A stretch of 64,000 nt of DNA from Vibrio sp. GTDB lineage: Bacteria; Pseudomonadota; Gammaproteobacteria; Enterobacterales; Vibrionaceae. Where the stretch lies: contig JAOICL010000006.1 in NCBI GenBank assembly GCA_028131545.1, forward strand, positions 49,004-113,003. The letters are read 5' to 3'. The notes beneath the pieces are model-generated. The model saw nothing but the letters and a program-made list of their open reading frames with translations. It ran no database searches and was not told where the DNA came from. Made by a program: the position numbers and the translations under genes. The stretch's first letter is position 1. The number at the start of each line of letters is the position of its first letter. Below, in pieces: positions 1 to 8,693 of the stretch.

Positions 1-110
1 ACTTGAGTAAATGCATGATCATGTTGATCTTTTATCCCAGAGAGAGAAACCAATTCTGCTGGCCTAGGCGCCATCATTGGGCTGGTATAAACCGCATCTA
101 AAAGGGACAT
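1..110 (-). CDS. Unidentified protein, N-terminal fragment cut by window edge
   Basis: An ATG at 110 opens a minus-strand frame that stays open to the left edge (36 complete codons). The peptide begins MSLLDAVYTSPMMAPRP and shows no signal peptide or membrane segment. The ribosome binding site is weak. I do not recognise the family. It is divergent from the PEGA-domain gene that begins at 584, across a gap of about 470 bases. Only the remainder of the gene outside this window could identify it. Confidence 0.5.
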   Translation of the reverse strand, partial: MSLLDAVYTSPMMAPRPAELVSLSGIKDQHDHAFTQ

Positions 111-583
111 GACATTACACTGCTCGTTAACATTTATGAAATTTTCAATATAGCGCTCAATTTTACACGATATTGATTATCGTGATAGATATTATATGCA
201 TTTGATTACAATTTTCATTCGATAGTTCTAATGGATAGTTCTAACAGATAGTCCGACCGACAGTTCCGATCGATAGCTCAGAAGATCAAGCTCGATATAA
301 TATGGAAGAATGATCATGGTGAAAAGCCGTATCAGCACTTCATACTGATTCAACTCAAGACAATTAAATCTCTTGTTCTTTGCTTAGTTTTTGCACGAAC
401 GCTAACTATGGTCAATACTTGATATTAATTATGCATCCATACGGTTCTCTTAAATCGATACTATGGATATAAAGCACATGAATACGGTCATTTTGATGCT
501 GATAAAGTAAGTAAGGACACTCTTTTCGTTAGTTCACATCAAGATCTCGCGTCAATAGAAAAAACAGAAGGCTTTAGGGATAT
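111..583. other. Divergent intergenic region with degenerate repeat
   Basis: About 470 bases lie between two divergent genes. No open reading frame is convincing. The region is AT-rich and contains a degenerate 13-bp direct repeat at 221-284, listed separately. Promoters for both flanking genes are presumably here, but I could not place a reliable -35/-10 pair. Confidence 0.5.
221..284. repeat. Degenerate 13-bp direct repeat, about five copies
   Basis: Consecutive units read GATAGTTCTAATG (221-233), GATAGTTCTAACA (234-246), GATAGTCCGACCG (247-259), ACAGTTCCGATC (260-271, one base short) and GATAGCTCAGAAG (272-284). Similarity falls off from left to right. Function is unknown. Confidence 0.6.
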
Positions 584-1687
584 ATGAAGATGAATAAAAT
601 ACCTACTTTACTCCTTGTCACCTGCCCTATCTGGATCTCGTCGATTGTTCAAGCTCAAGAGGTTGCACAATCGGATCCTGTCCTAGTCATTAATGAAAAG
701 ATTCAAATTAAAGACAGCGAAATATCTGTCATTAATAATGACTATGAAAGCCAAAAGAGCGCCCTACAGCAACTTAAAAATGAAAAAGTCGTTCTAGAAA
801 GAGATCATAAAGAGCTTAATACGAAACGAAATCGAGCTAAAACCGCTCTTGATAAACAATTTAATCGATTACTTGAAGATCCTGATACCGATATTGCTGC
901 ATTTCAAAAACGTTACCAAGAAACGTGGGCAGCGGTAAAACAAAATAAAGCTGAGCAATTAGCTCAAGCTCAAGAAATCAAAGAAAGCGAAAGACGACTC
1001 TCTCAAATTAAGCAAAAGCGAGATCGTTTACGAACAGAGCAAGGTAACTTACAAGAACAAAAGGTAGAAGCGCGCGTCAAACGCCTGTCAGCAGAGTTAC
1101 AAGAAAGCAGTGTTGTTGAATCAAAGTATAAAACGACCTGTTCAATGTCGATGACACTGAATGAATGTGCAAGTCAGGGTAAACACTTAACTCGTCAACG
1201 TGCCGTCAATCAATTTAGAGAAGCCTTACTTGAAACGTTAACAGAATCGGTACTCGCTAAGCGCCATCTAAAAGATGTTCAACTGAATATTCATGTTCAA
1301 GATAGCCAAATTGTCAATTCGGCATTTCAAGGACAGAATCAATATTATACTCAGCTGCAAGCACAGATAAAAGCAAAGCCAGAAGCAACCGCAGCGTGTA
1401 AATTACTCAATGTATCGACTCGTTACTGTTTGAGCCGTCCCACAGCGTCTAAACCAACGAAGAAAGAAACAAAGCAATGGGCTAACGTCACCGTGCGCTC
1501 TGATCAGTACGATGATGCGGTCACCATTAATGGTATTGATTACGGTAGCACACCCGTTGAAGTGGTTTTACCAAGTGGTACACACCAAGTGACTGTCACA
1601 AAAGATGGGTATGAATCTTATAATCGCACTGTTACCGTTCGCGGTAACGATACTGTCTGGGTAAGATTACAGCCTGAGAAGTCATAA
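584..1687 (+). CDS. Periplasmic coiled-coil protein with C-terminal PEGA domain
   Basis: A protein of 367 residues with a signal peptide ending near AQA at residues 23-25. Residues about 30-170 are rich in Lys, Glu and Gln and look like a long coiled coil. A central segment with two Cys pairs follows. The last 70 residues (from WANVTVRSDQYDDAVTING) are a PEGA-type beta domain with the usual YGSTPVEVVLPSGTHQVTV core. PEGA domains are small extracytoplasmic modules, often on surface-associated proteins. The whole protein is paralogous to the first 400 residues of the protein at 28623-30515, which adds an FGE/SUMF-like domain. A strong terminator follows at 1708. The biological role is not known. 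Confidence 0.85.
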   Translation: MKMNKIPTLLLVTCPIWISSIVQAQEVAQSDPVLVINEKIQIKDSEISVINNDYESQKSALQQLKNEKVVLERDHKELNTKRNRAKTALDKQFNRLLEDPDTDIAAFQKRYQETWAAVKQNKAEQLAQAQEIKESERRLSQIKQKRDRLRTEQGNLQEQKVEARVKRLSAELQESSVVESKYKTTCSMSMTLNECASQGKHLTRQRAVNQFREALLETLTESVLAKRHLKDVQLNIHVQDSQIVNSAFQGQNQYYTQLQAQIKAKPEATAACKLLNVSTRYCLSRPTASKPTKKETKQWANVTVRSDQYDDAVTINGIDYGSTPVEVVLPSGTHQVTVTKDGYESYNRTVTVRGNDTVWVRLQPEKS

Positions 1688-1707
1688 TAAAATCAATACA
1701 TAGCAAC

Positions 1708-1737
1708 AAAAAAGGAACTCATTCGAGTTCCTTTTTT
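1708..1737. terminator. Bidirectional rho-independent terminator
   Basis: Stem GGAACTC/GAGTTCC (1714-1720 and 1725-1731) with a 4-base loop, flanked by six A on the left and six T on the right. It can serve the PEGA gene on the plus strand and the solute-binding protein gene on the minus strand. Confidence 0.85.
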
Positions 1738-1740
1738 CTA

Positions 1741-1768
1741 TCTACTTTGAAATATCCACTTTGAAAAG
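1741..1768. repeat. Two-copy 14-bp direct repeat
   Basis: TCTACTTTGAAATA (1741-1754) is followed directly by TCCACTTTGAAAAG (1755-1768). It sits just after the 3' end of the minus-strand solute-binding protein gene, like the other short degenerate repeats in this window. Confidence 0.45.
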
Positions 1769-1781
1769 TCGAAGAAACCAA

Positions 1782-2546
1782 TTAATTCGTCACCTTCAAA
1801 TAACGTGCGAACAATTGATTATATTTGTCTGTTTTAATAAATTCTGTTAACTCTTTATTTATCTTTAACGTCAACTCTTTATTACTCTTGTTAACACCGA
1901 TACCCGCACCTTCACCAAACCATTTAACATCATCAACGGGTTCACCGACAAAGTGATAGTTTTCACCTCCACGTTGGGATAAAACCGTATCATAAAGTAA
2001 CGCTGCATCATCAAAGATCAAATCGATATCGTCATTCGATAATTGGAAATAGCCCGTTGAGAAGCTATCAAAACGTACAATATGGGCACCGTCACCTTGC
2101 AAAGAAGTCACGTATTTATCGTTCGCCGCTCCAGCTCTCACCCCAATTTTATATTGAGTTAAGTCCGAAAAATCTATCGAGTGTGTTTTCTTACTGATAA
2201 AGCGAGAGGGAATATTGATGTAAGGAACAGAGAAGTCGAGTTTTTCTTTACGAGAGTCCGTGATTGAGATACCAGACAGCACAACATCGTATTGATCTTC
2301 AAGTAATGAAGGTATCAAATTATTCCATGCTTTCGCGTTAAACTCACACTTTGCCTCAAGACGTTGACACAATTCACGAGCCACTTCTACATCAAAACCT
2401 TGAAGCTCTCCGCTACTGGATACCCAGCTGAAAGGCATATAATCACTTGCAACAGCGACACGAATGGTCTTCCATTCCTGTGCCGAAGCGATAGAGGCGT
2501 ATAAAGAGGTCAATAATACAATAGGGATATAACGTCGCTTCATCAT
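1782..2546 (-). CDS. Periplasmic solute-binding protein, amino-acid type (SBP family 3)
   Basis: Resembles the polar amino-acid ABC transporter binding proteins (SBP_bac_3). It has the entry segment IRVAVASDYMPFSW, then GFDVEVARELCQRL, the hinge-region motif VVLSGISITDSRKEKLDFSVPY, and a C-terminal ligand lobe. Length after start correction is about 254 residues, normal for the family. I chose the ATG at 2546 (2543 is also possible) because the next residues, MKRRYIPIVLLTSLYASIASA, form a typical signal peptide, while the upstream in-frame ATG at 2624 would add an unrelated hydrophobic stretch. No permease or ATPase gene is adjacent, so it is an orphan binding protein here. Ligand unknown. 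Confidence 0.85.
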   Translation of the reverse strand: MMKRRYIPIVLLTSLYASIASAQEWKTIRVAVASDYMPFSWVSSSGELQGFDVEVARELCQRLEAKCEFNAKAWNNLIPSLLEDQYDVVLSGISITDSRKEKLDFSVPYINIPSRFISKKTHSIDFSDLTQYKIGVRAGAANDKYVTSLQGDGAHIVRFDSFSTGYFQLSNDDIDLIFDDAALLYDTVLSQRGGENYHFVGEPVDDVKWFGEGAGIGVNKSNKELTLKINKELTEFIKTDKYNQLFARYLKVTN

Positions 2547-2643
2547 GTCTGCACAACCTAAAATAAGTACGTAAATTAACCCCCCTATTATACCGATAAC
2601 GCGTTCAGAGAACAGCGCTATCAAGATTATCTTTTAAAGAATG

Positions 2644-5600
2644 TTAATCTGGCACAAAACACGTCACGATACCGGTATCAGATGCAGATGCTGCTGTAAC
2701 CCCATCTGTTGCCGTACTTCCTCCAAACGCACTGTATTCTAATGCATTTAATGTAAACTCATCCCCTATTGTACCACTTGACCAAATATATAAAGCACCA
2801 CGTGTGAGATAGAAAGGGTAGTTAGGTTGAAACAGAGCAATAGGGTCTGTAATTGGTGTTATATACGGCCAATCGTACGTCGCCCCGATTAAACCATTAT
2901 TAGATGCTAACATCCCAGCATTTGAGCTGAGCGCTCTCAATGCTAAATCGGTCGCCAATTTACCCCCGGTGTACGCTGCACTACAAAACGAACTAGCTTG
3001 AGCCGAAGTCATCGTCACTAACGTATTAGCATTACCATCAGTCACGGTACTGGTATAGTCTCCCGACCCAATACTGTAACCTGCATTGATCATCTCCGTT
3101 GCGGTTGGCGGGCAATAATACGTACCCACCCCATCAGTTTCATACCCGACAAACCCTCCAACTAGTGGGTTATAGGTCGTGAGATCGGCAGTTGAGATGT
3201 ACGCCGAATCGTATCCTACCGCACAGGCATCGCCCGATGAAAAGGCTGATGGAACATTAATCGTCACAGAATTAGTTCCCGTTACCGTAACATTATCAAA
3301 TAAGGTAGCGGACGAAGATAAACTGGCGGTATCAAGCGTGGCTGTTAACCCAGACCAACTGACATCACTTGATACATCGGAATGCAGATAACTGTTTAAT
3401 TCTGTCCCATTCGTGATTGAGTTCCCGTTCGTGTACGTTCCTGATACAGTGAAGGTAATATCGGTCCCTTGGGTTTCCGTTGTGGCGCTAAAGCTGGTTG
3501 TTGTGACATCAGAAACCACCGCTGTGGTCACTGAAAGACTGTTCGTTCCTGTCGGTGTAATGAGTGCCGTATCAAAAATATCATGGGTACTCACAGACAT
3601 CGACGTCGTATCGAGTGTTGCATTTAAGCCTGACCAAGCAATATTACTTGCAGTACTAGTATCAAGGTAAGCCGAGAGCTCGCTACTCGCACTAATCGCG
3701 GAGCTATCGGTTAAGGCGCCACTGACCGTAAAGGTAATATCAATACCTTGGGCCACACTGCTCGCACTTAATGCACTGATCGTCACCGTCGATAATTCTG
3801 CAGCTGTCACTGTAAAACTGTTTGACCCCGAGCTGACGGTAATGCCAGTGGTATCAAAAAATGAATAGCTTCCTGTCGATAAGCTGGTCGTTGAAATGGT
3901 CGCTGTGCTACCAGACCAACTTACATATGAAGACAAACTGGACGACAATAACGCTTGTAAGTCACTAACACTCGCCGCAGCGCTACTGGTCATCGTTCCT
4001 GAGATACCAACACTGATATTCACACCTTTGGCAACGCTACTTGTGCTTGGTGAAAGCGTCACCGTGGTGATCACGCCATCTGGAGTTGAGTCGGTATTAT
4101 CACCAGTGCCATCCCCATCGCTATCCGTATCTTCGGTGGCATCGAGTGGGAACGCATCTGAACTGTCTGGTGTACCGTCGTTATCGTCATCAGTATCGGT
4201 GTTATTACCGGTTCCATCGTTGTCTGTATCCAGTGTTTCGGTTGCATCAACGGGGAAGGCATCGATATTATCATTTGCTCCATCACCATCAGTATCTTGT
4301 AATAAGTAATCAGTATTCCCATTAATTTCACTGATATTATCAAGACCATCACCATCGTTGTCATCAGTAGTGGCAAAGCTAGGTGAACCAGAATCTATCG
4401 GATCCCAGGAGTTTTGTAGTTCGAAAAAGTCTAACCAACCATCACCATCCGTATCCGATGACGTTGGATTCGTTCCTAATGCGATTTCAGCCACATTGGT
4501 TAGCCCGTCACTATCGCTATCCGTACTGTTCGGTAAGGTGTCATCCACCGGGTCCCAGCCCGAACTGCTGTATAACACTTCTATATTATCTTGATAACCA
4601 TCGCTATCAGAATCAACATTGGTTGGATTGGTTGTATAAGTATATATTTCATCACTATTACTTAACCCATCGCTATCGGCATCTCCTGACCCACCATTGC
4701 TGGGCGATGTTGCACTAATAGGATCCCACGAATACGTTAATTCATGAATATCATTAATGCCATCACTATCACTGTCCGCTGATGAAGGGTCGGTGCCGAT
4801 AATCGCTTCTTGTCGATTTAATAATCCATCACTATCAATGTCCCCCATTGCACCACCGACAGGATCATTTGCATCATTTTCATCCCACCCTTGCGCAATT
4901 TCCAAGTTATCCGAAATACCATCACTATCGGAATCAACGGCCGTTGAAGAACTCGCATCTAAAGGATCTGAACCTTGAATAGCCTCATCATAATCATTAA
5001 CACCATCACCATCAGAATCTGATTCAATTAGGCTTGTCCCAAGAACAACCTCATAATTATTGAGTAGCCCATCACCATCAAAGTCACCACTGGCCGATTG
5101 AGTTCCGCTATTTGCAATAGCGACATTCCACCCTAAACTCACTTCAACATTATCGAACAGGCCATCGCCATCAGTATCTACAGCGGTGGGATCGGAACCG
5201 TAATCATTCACTTCTTGCGCATTAGTCAGTCCATCGCCATCAACGTCGCCACTGCCACCCCCACTGGGTGAATTAGAATCAAGTGGATCCCATGAATAAG
5301 TAAATTCGGTTAAATCATTAATCCCATCACTATCAGAATCCGAAAGAACCAATGAAGTCTCCGCCGCCCCTTCTTGAACATTGGTTAAGCCATCACCATC
5401 ATAATCGGACGTTGATGCGTATTCCCCTGTATTGGCAATAAGAGGGTTCCAATTACTTTGTTCGTCTGATGACACGTTATTTTGAGTCGTAATTTCCACT
5501 GAATCACTCAAACCATCGGAATCACTGTCATTTGAAATAAGGGATGTACCATAATCTTGTTCTTGAGAGTTGGTTAGTCCATCCCCATCATAATCGGCAC

Positions 5601-6588
5601 TCGCGATTTGCGTTCCAGTATTTACCACTAGTGGGTCCCAACCTAACGTGCGTTCCGTTGTGTCGAGAAGGCCATCATTATCATCATCTGTATCGATATA
5701 ATTCACGATACCATCATTATCAATATCAAAGGGGAGATCATCAGCATCATCACTTACCCCATCGTTATCGTCATCATCATCAATATTATTACCCAACCCA
5801 TCTCTGTCGGTATCTTGATATTCTGTCGCATCGAAAGGGAAAGCATCATAGGTATCTGAGATACCGTCATTATCCGTATCCGTTAAACCAACAAGCGTGA
5901 GTGATATCGATTGGGTACCAGAGAAGCTTTGTAAGGTATCAGTGCTAATCAGTGTATAGGTATTATTGGGTAATAAGTCCGTTTGAATCGTCACTTCACC
6001 ATTATCCCATGATGAAGCGGACAACACCTCTGAAGGAACTAATGCTTGTAGAGCGGCATCACTTGCCGATGTCGAATCAGATAACACACCGCTGATAATG
6101 ATACGAATATCATTTCCCTGTATCACACTGGTATCATCCAAGTCGTCTATCGCAACTTGATCTAAGGTAGGCTCTGTCATCGTAAATTCGCGATACCCAT
6201 TGACCGTAATATTGTCAATATTATCCACTATGGCTTTGTCGCCATACGTTAACGCCGAAGTGTCGAGGACTAAGCTTCCTTCCACCCAAGTCATCGAAGC
6301 GGAAGAAATATCGGAAGCAAGGTAGTTTTCTATTATGTTTTGAGTCACATCACGCCCATCACGGTAACTCCCCGTGATAGTGATGTCTCTTCCTAGCGGT
6401 AAGTCAGGACGATTAACGGAGTAAGCGACGATATTATTCTGCTGATTTGAGACGTTAGTATAGTCAACCCCTTCTAACGTCACATCCAAAATCAACGCTT
6501 CATCCGACACCGAAAACGCTTGTTCCGAGTCATTACAGCCCACGATAAACGTAGATACTAAAAAAACAGAGAAAACTCGAGAATACAC
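2644..6588 (-). CDS. Large Asp-rich lipoprotein with thrombospondin type 3 repeats
   Basis: A protein of 1314 residues. The lipobox FIVGC (Cys18) marks it as a lipoprotein, probably on the outer membrane. Two Ig-like segments of about 95 residues come first, followed by a long array (about 235-830) of calcium-binding Asp-rich repeats such as DSDSDGINDLTE and DTDGDGLFDNVE. Then come three more segments of about 95 residues of the same Ig-like kind (pattern VxQGxDIxFxVSG ... WSGxxATLDT ... TGTNS), and finally a 200-residue C-terminal domain with several Cys. Such proteins usually act as surface adhesins or structural proteins stabilised by calcium; that role is inferred. Reverse-strand open frames over the repeat region are compositional artefacts. 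Confidence 0.85.
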   Translation of the reverse strand: MYSRVFSVFLVSTFIVGCNDSEQAFSVSDEALILDVTLEGVDYTNVSNQQNNIVAYSVNRPDLPLGRDITITGSYRDGRDVTQNIIENYLASDISSASMTWVEGSLVLDTSALTYGDKAIVDNIDNITVNGYREFTMTEPTLDQVAIDDLDDTSVIQGNDIRIIISGVLSDSTSASDAALQALVPSEVLSASSWDNGEVTIQTDLLPNNTYTLISTDTLQSFSGTQSISLTLVGLTDTDNDGISDTYDAFPFDATEYQDTDRDGLGNNIDDDDDNDGVSDDADDLPFDIDNDGIVNYIDTDDDNDGLLDTTERTLGWDPLVVNTGTQIASADYDGDGLTNSQEQDYGTSLISNDSDSDGLSDSVEITTQNNVSSDEQSNWNPLIANTGEYASTSDYDGDGLTNVQEGAAETSLVLSDSDSDGINDLTEFTYSWDPLDSNSPSGGGSGDVDGDGLTNAQEVNDYGSDPTAVDTDGDGLFDNVEVSLGWNVAIANSGTQSASGDFDGDGLLNNYEVVLGTSLIESDSDGDGVNDYDEAIQGSDPLDASSSTAVDSDSDGISDNLEIAQGWDENDANDPVGGAMGDIDSDGLLNRQEAIIGTDPSSADSDSDGINDIHELTYSWDPISATSPSNGGSGDADSDGLSNSDEIYTYTTNPTNVDSDSDGYQDNIEVLYSSSGWDPVDDTLPNSTDSDSDGLTNVAEIALGTNPTSSDTDGDGWLDFFELQNSWDPIDSGSPSFATTDDNDGDGLDNISEINGNTDYLLQDTDGDGANDNIDAFPVDATETLDTDNDGTGNNTDTDDDNDGTPDSSDAFPLDATEDTDSDGDGTGDNTDSTPDGVITTVTLSPSTSSVAKGVNISVGISGTMTSSAAASVSDLQALLSSSLSSYVSWSGSTATISTTSLSTGSYSFFDTTGITVSSGSNSFTVTAAELSTVTISALSASSVAQGIDITFTVSGALTDSSAISASSELSAYLDTSTASNIAWSGLNATLDTTSMSVSTHDIFDTALITPTGTNSLSVTTAVVSDVTTTSFSATTETQGTDITFTVSGTYTNGNSITNGTELNSYLHSDVSSDVSWSGLTATLDTASLSSSATLFDNVTVTGTNSVTINVPSAFSSGDACAVGYDSAYISTADLTTYNPLVGGFVGYETDGVGTYYCPPTATEMINAGYSIGSGDYTSTVTDGNANTLVTMTSAQASSFCSAAYTGGKLATDLALRALSSNAGMLASNNGLIGATYDWPYITPITDPIALFQPNYPFYLTRGALYIWSSGTIGDEFTLNALEYSAFGGSTATDGVTAASASDTGIVTCFVPD

Positions 6589-6721
6589 AGCATGCCCACT
6601 ACTTTAAATATACAGAATGGGTTAATTATTGGACACTATTTATAAACTATCAAATACCTCAGATAAAACAATTCGCTTAAAAATGCAACCCTGAGTTATA
6701 AGTAGACAAAATACAGCTTTT

Positions 6722-6741
6722 TATGTGAACAGCATCACAAT
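6722..6741 (+). promoter_or_regulatory. Predicted CRP-cAMP binding site
   Basis: TGTGA-ACAGCA-TCACA at 6724-6739 is a perfect match to the CRP half-sites with the correct 6-base spacer. It lies about 140 bases upstream of the BCCT carrier start and about 135 bases upstream of the divergent lipoprotein gene, so it could regulate either. Confidence 0.7.
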
Positions 6742-6877
6742 AAAAGCGTTATTCACTGCTCTCACTTTGATATTCATCGCTTCAGCTGTGAGCATATACT
6801 GATTAGCTATTTTATTAGTAGCCATTTGGAGTAGAAACGGTACTTCTACTTTTTAAATATACTCAAAGGAGATTTAC

Positions 6878-8545
6878 GTGAGTAATGACAGTAATGACAG
6901 TAATGGTGGTATAAAACGCCCTACTGGTGATGTAAACAGTATCAATACCGACTATCAAGTTGGTCAAGATAATATAGCCCTCAAATTGGGGCCTCTTGGA
7001 TTAGACATCCACAACCGAGTTTTTCTGATTTCAGCGCTCACGATTATCGCTTTCGTTGTTGTCACTCTACTTTTCCCTCAGCAAGTTGGACCTTTATTCT
7101 CCTCTCTTAAAAGCACGCTGCTTACCTCTTTAGATTGGTTCTTCTTATTAGCGGGTAATGTCTTTATTTATATCTGTCTTGGCCTAATTATATCACCACT
7201 TGGTAAAGTTCGTATTGGTGGTACTGAAGCAACACCTGATTACTCCTATGTCGGCTGGTTCTCTATGCTCTTCGCAGCAGGTATGGGTATTGGCTTGGTC
7301 TTCTATGGTGTTTCTGAGCCGATGTCTCACTTCAGCTCTTCCCTTGGTGGGATCAGTGTTGGTGAAGATGGACTGCGTACCGACTGGGCTCCTCTTGGTG
7401 GTGCAGCTGGTGATGTTGAAGCAGCCGCTAAGCTAAGTATGGCAGCGACCATTTTCCACTGGGGTCTACACCCGTGGGCAATGTACTCAATTATCGCGTT
7501 AGGCTTAGCTATCTTTAGCTTTAATAAAGGGTTACCTTTAACTATGCGTTCAATCTTCTACCCATTATTTGGTGAGCGTATTTGGGGTTGGACTGGTCAT
7601 ATTATTGATATTTTAGCGATTGTAGCGACTGTTTTTGGTTTGGCGACATCCCTTGGCTTTGGTGCAGCTCAAGCAGCTAGTGGTTTAAACTTCCTGTTTG
7701 ATATTCCTAATACCGATACAACTCAAGTCTTTATCATCTTGGGTATTACCGCTCTTGCGATTATTTCTGTTGTGGCTGGTATGGACAGTGGCGTAAAACG
7801 CCTATCTGAAATCAACATGGGTTTAGCAGGAATCTTATTTCTATTCGTCGTTATTGTTGGTCCTACGATTGCGATTATCACTGGTTTCTTTGATAACGTT
7901 ATCAGCTATGTTACGTATTTCCCTGAACTTTCTGACCCATTTGGCCGTGAAGATACTAACTACTCTCAAGGCTGGACGGCATTCTACTGGGCTTGGTGGG
8001 TATCTTGGTCTCCATTCGTAGGTATGTTTATTGCTCGTATCTCTCGCGGACGTACAGTACGTGAATTCATCACTTGTGTGTTATTAATTCCATCGACAGT
8101 ATGTATGCTGTGGTTCTCGGCTTTTGGTACGACAGGCCTAAGCCAGTACATCAATGATGGTTACGAAGCGGCATTTAACGCTGAGCTACCTGTGAAGCTA
8201 TTCTCAATGCTTGATGCACTTCCTTTAACTGAAATCACGTCTCTTATTGGCTTATTCTTAGTGGTTGTATTCTTTATTACTTCTGCAGATTCTGGTTCTT
8301 TAGTTATCGATGCGATTTCTGCTGGTGGTAAAGTCAATGCACCGACACCACAACGTGTTTTCTGGTGTTCATTCGAAGGTTTCGTCGCGATTGTATTAAT
8401 GCTAAGTGGTGGTCTTGCTGCTGTGCAAGCGATGGCGATCACAACGGGCTTACCTTTCACGATTGTTCTCTTAGTCGCCGCTGTATCCTTAATAAAAGGA
8501 TTAATGGATGAACCTCGTGGAGTAACACCAAAAGCGAAGGGATAA
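6878..8545 (+). CDS. BCCT family betaine/carnitine/choline-type transporter
   Basis: A 555-residue inner-membrane carrier with about 12 membrane segments. Family signatures are present: the glycine-rich GMGIGLVFYGVSEP segment near residue 135, the Trp-rich FYWAWWVSWSPFVGMFIAR near 370, and the ITSADSGSLVIDAIS segment near 465. The Gly-Met-Gly-Ile-Gly form is typical of sodium-coupled members that import glycine betaine or similar quaternary amines for osmoprotection or as nutrients. The start is GTG at 6878, preceded by AAAGGAG. The first ten codons contain three near-identical Ser-Asn-Asp repeats. A CRP site lies upstream and a terminator follows. The exact substrate cannot be told from sequence. 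Confidence 0.93.
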   Translation: MSNDSNDSNGGIKRPTGDVNSINTDYQVGQDNIALKLGPLGLDIHNRVFLISALTIIAFVVVTLLFPQQVGPLFSSLKSTLLTSLDWFFLLAGNVFIYICLGLIISPLGKVRIGGTEATPDYSYVGWFSMLFAAGMGIGLVFYGVSEPMSHFSSSLGGISVGEDGLRTDWAPLGGAAGDVEAAAKLSMAATIFHWGLHPWAMYSIIALGLAIFSFNKGLPLTMRSIFYPLFGERIWGWTGHIIDILAIVATVFGLATSLGFGAAQAASGLNFLFDIPNTDTTQVFIILGITALAIISVVAGMDSGVKRLSEINMGLAGILFLFVVIVGPTIAIITGFFDNVISYVTYFPELSDPFGREDTNYSQGWTAFYWAWWVSWSPFVGMFIARISRGRTVREFITCVLLIPSTVCMLWFSAFGTTGLSQYINDGYEAAFNAELPVKLFSMLDALPLTEITSLIGLFLVVVFFITSADSGSLVIDAISAGGKVNAPTPQRVFWCSFEGFVAIVLMLSGGLAAVQAMAITTGLPFTIVLLVAAVSLIKGLMDEPRGVTPKAKG

Positions 8546-8582
8546 ATCCGATTCTCTCGTTTTGACAATGTGTTTGTTTAAT

Positions 8583-8615
8583 AAAATGGACCTTATTTTT
8601 GAAGGTCCATTTTTT
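8583..8615. terminator. Bidirectional rho-independent terminator
   Basis: Stem AATGGACCTT/AAGGTCCATT with a 7-base loop and a T-run on the right (A-run on the left), 40 bases after the BCCT stop codon. Confidence 0.85.
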
Positions 8616-8693
8616 ATACATTATGCAAACGTATGATTTTATGACTAAGCTCAACGGAGATGAATTTTTGTCTTTCGTGAGTTAGCTATCATT

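Noticed and set aside
3179..5900. Several plus-strand and second-frame open frames opposite the Asp-rich lipoprotein gene
   Set aside because: Repeated GAT/GAC-rich codons make both strands open by composition. The products are low-complexity His/Tyr- or Ser/Val-rich peptides without ribosome binding sites.
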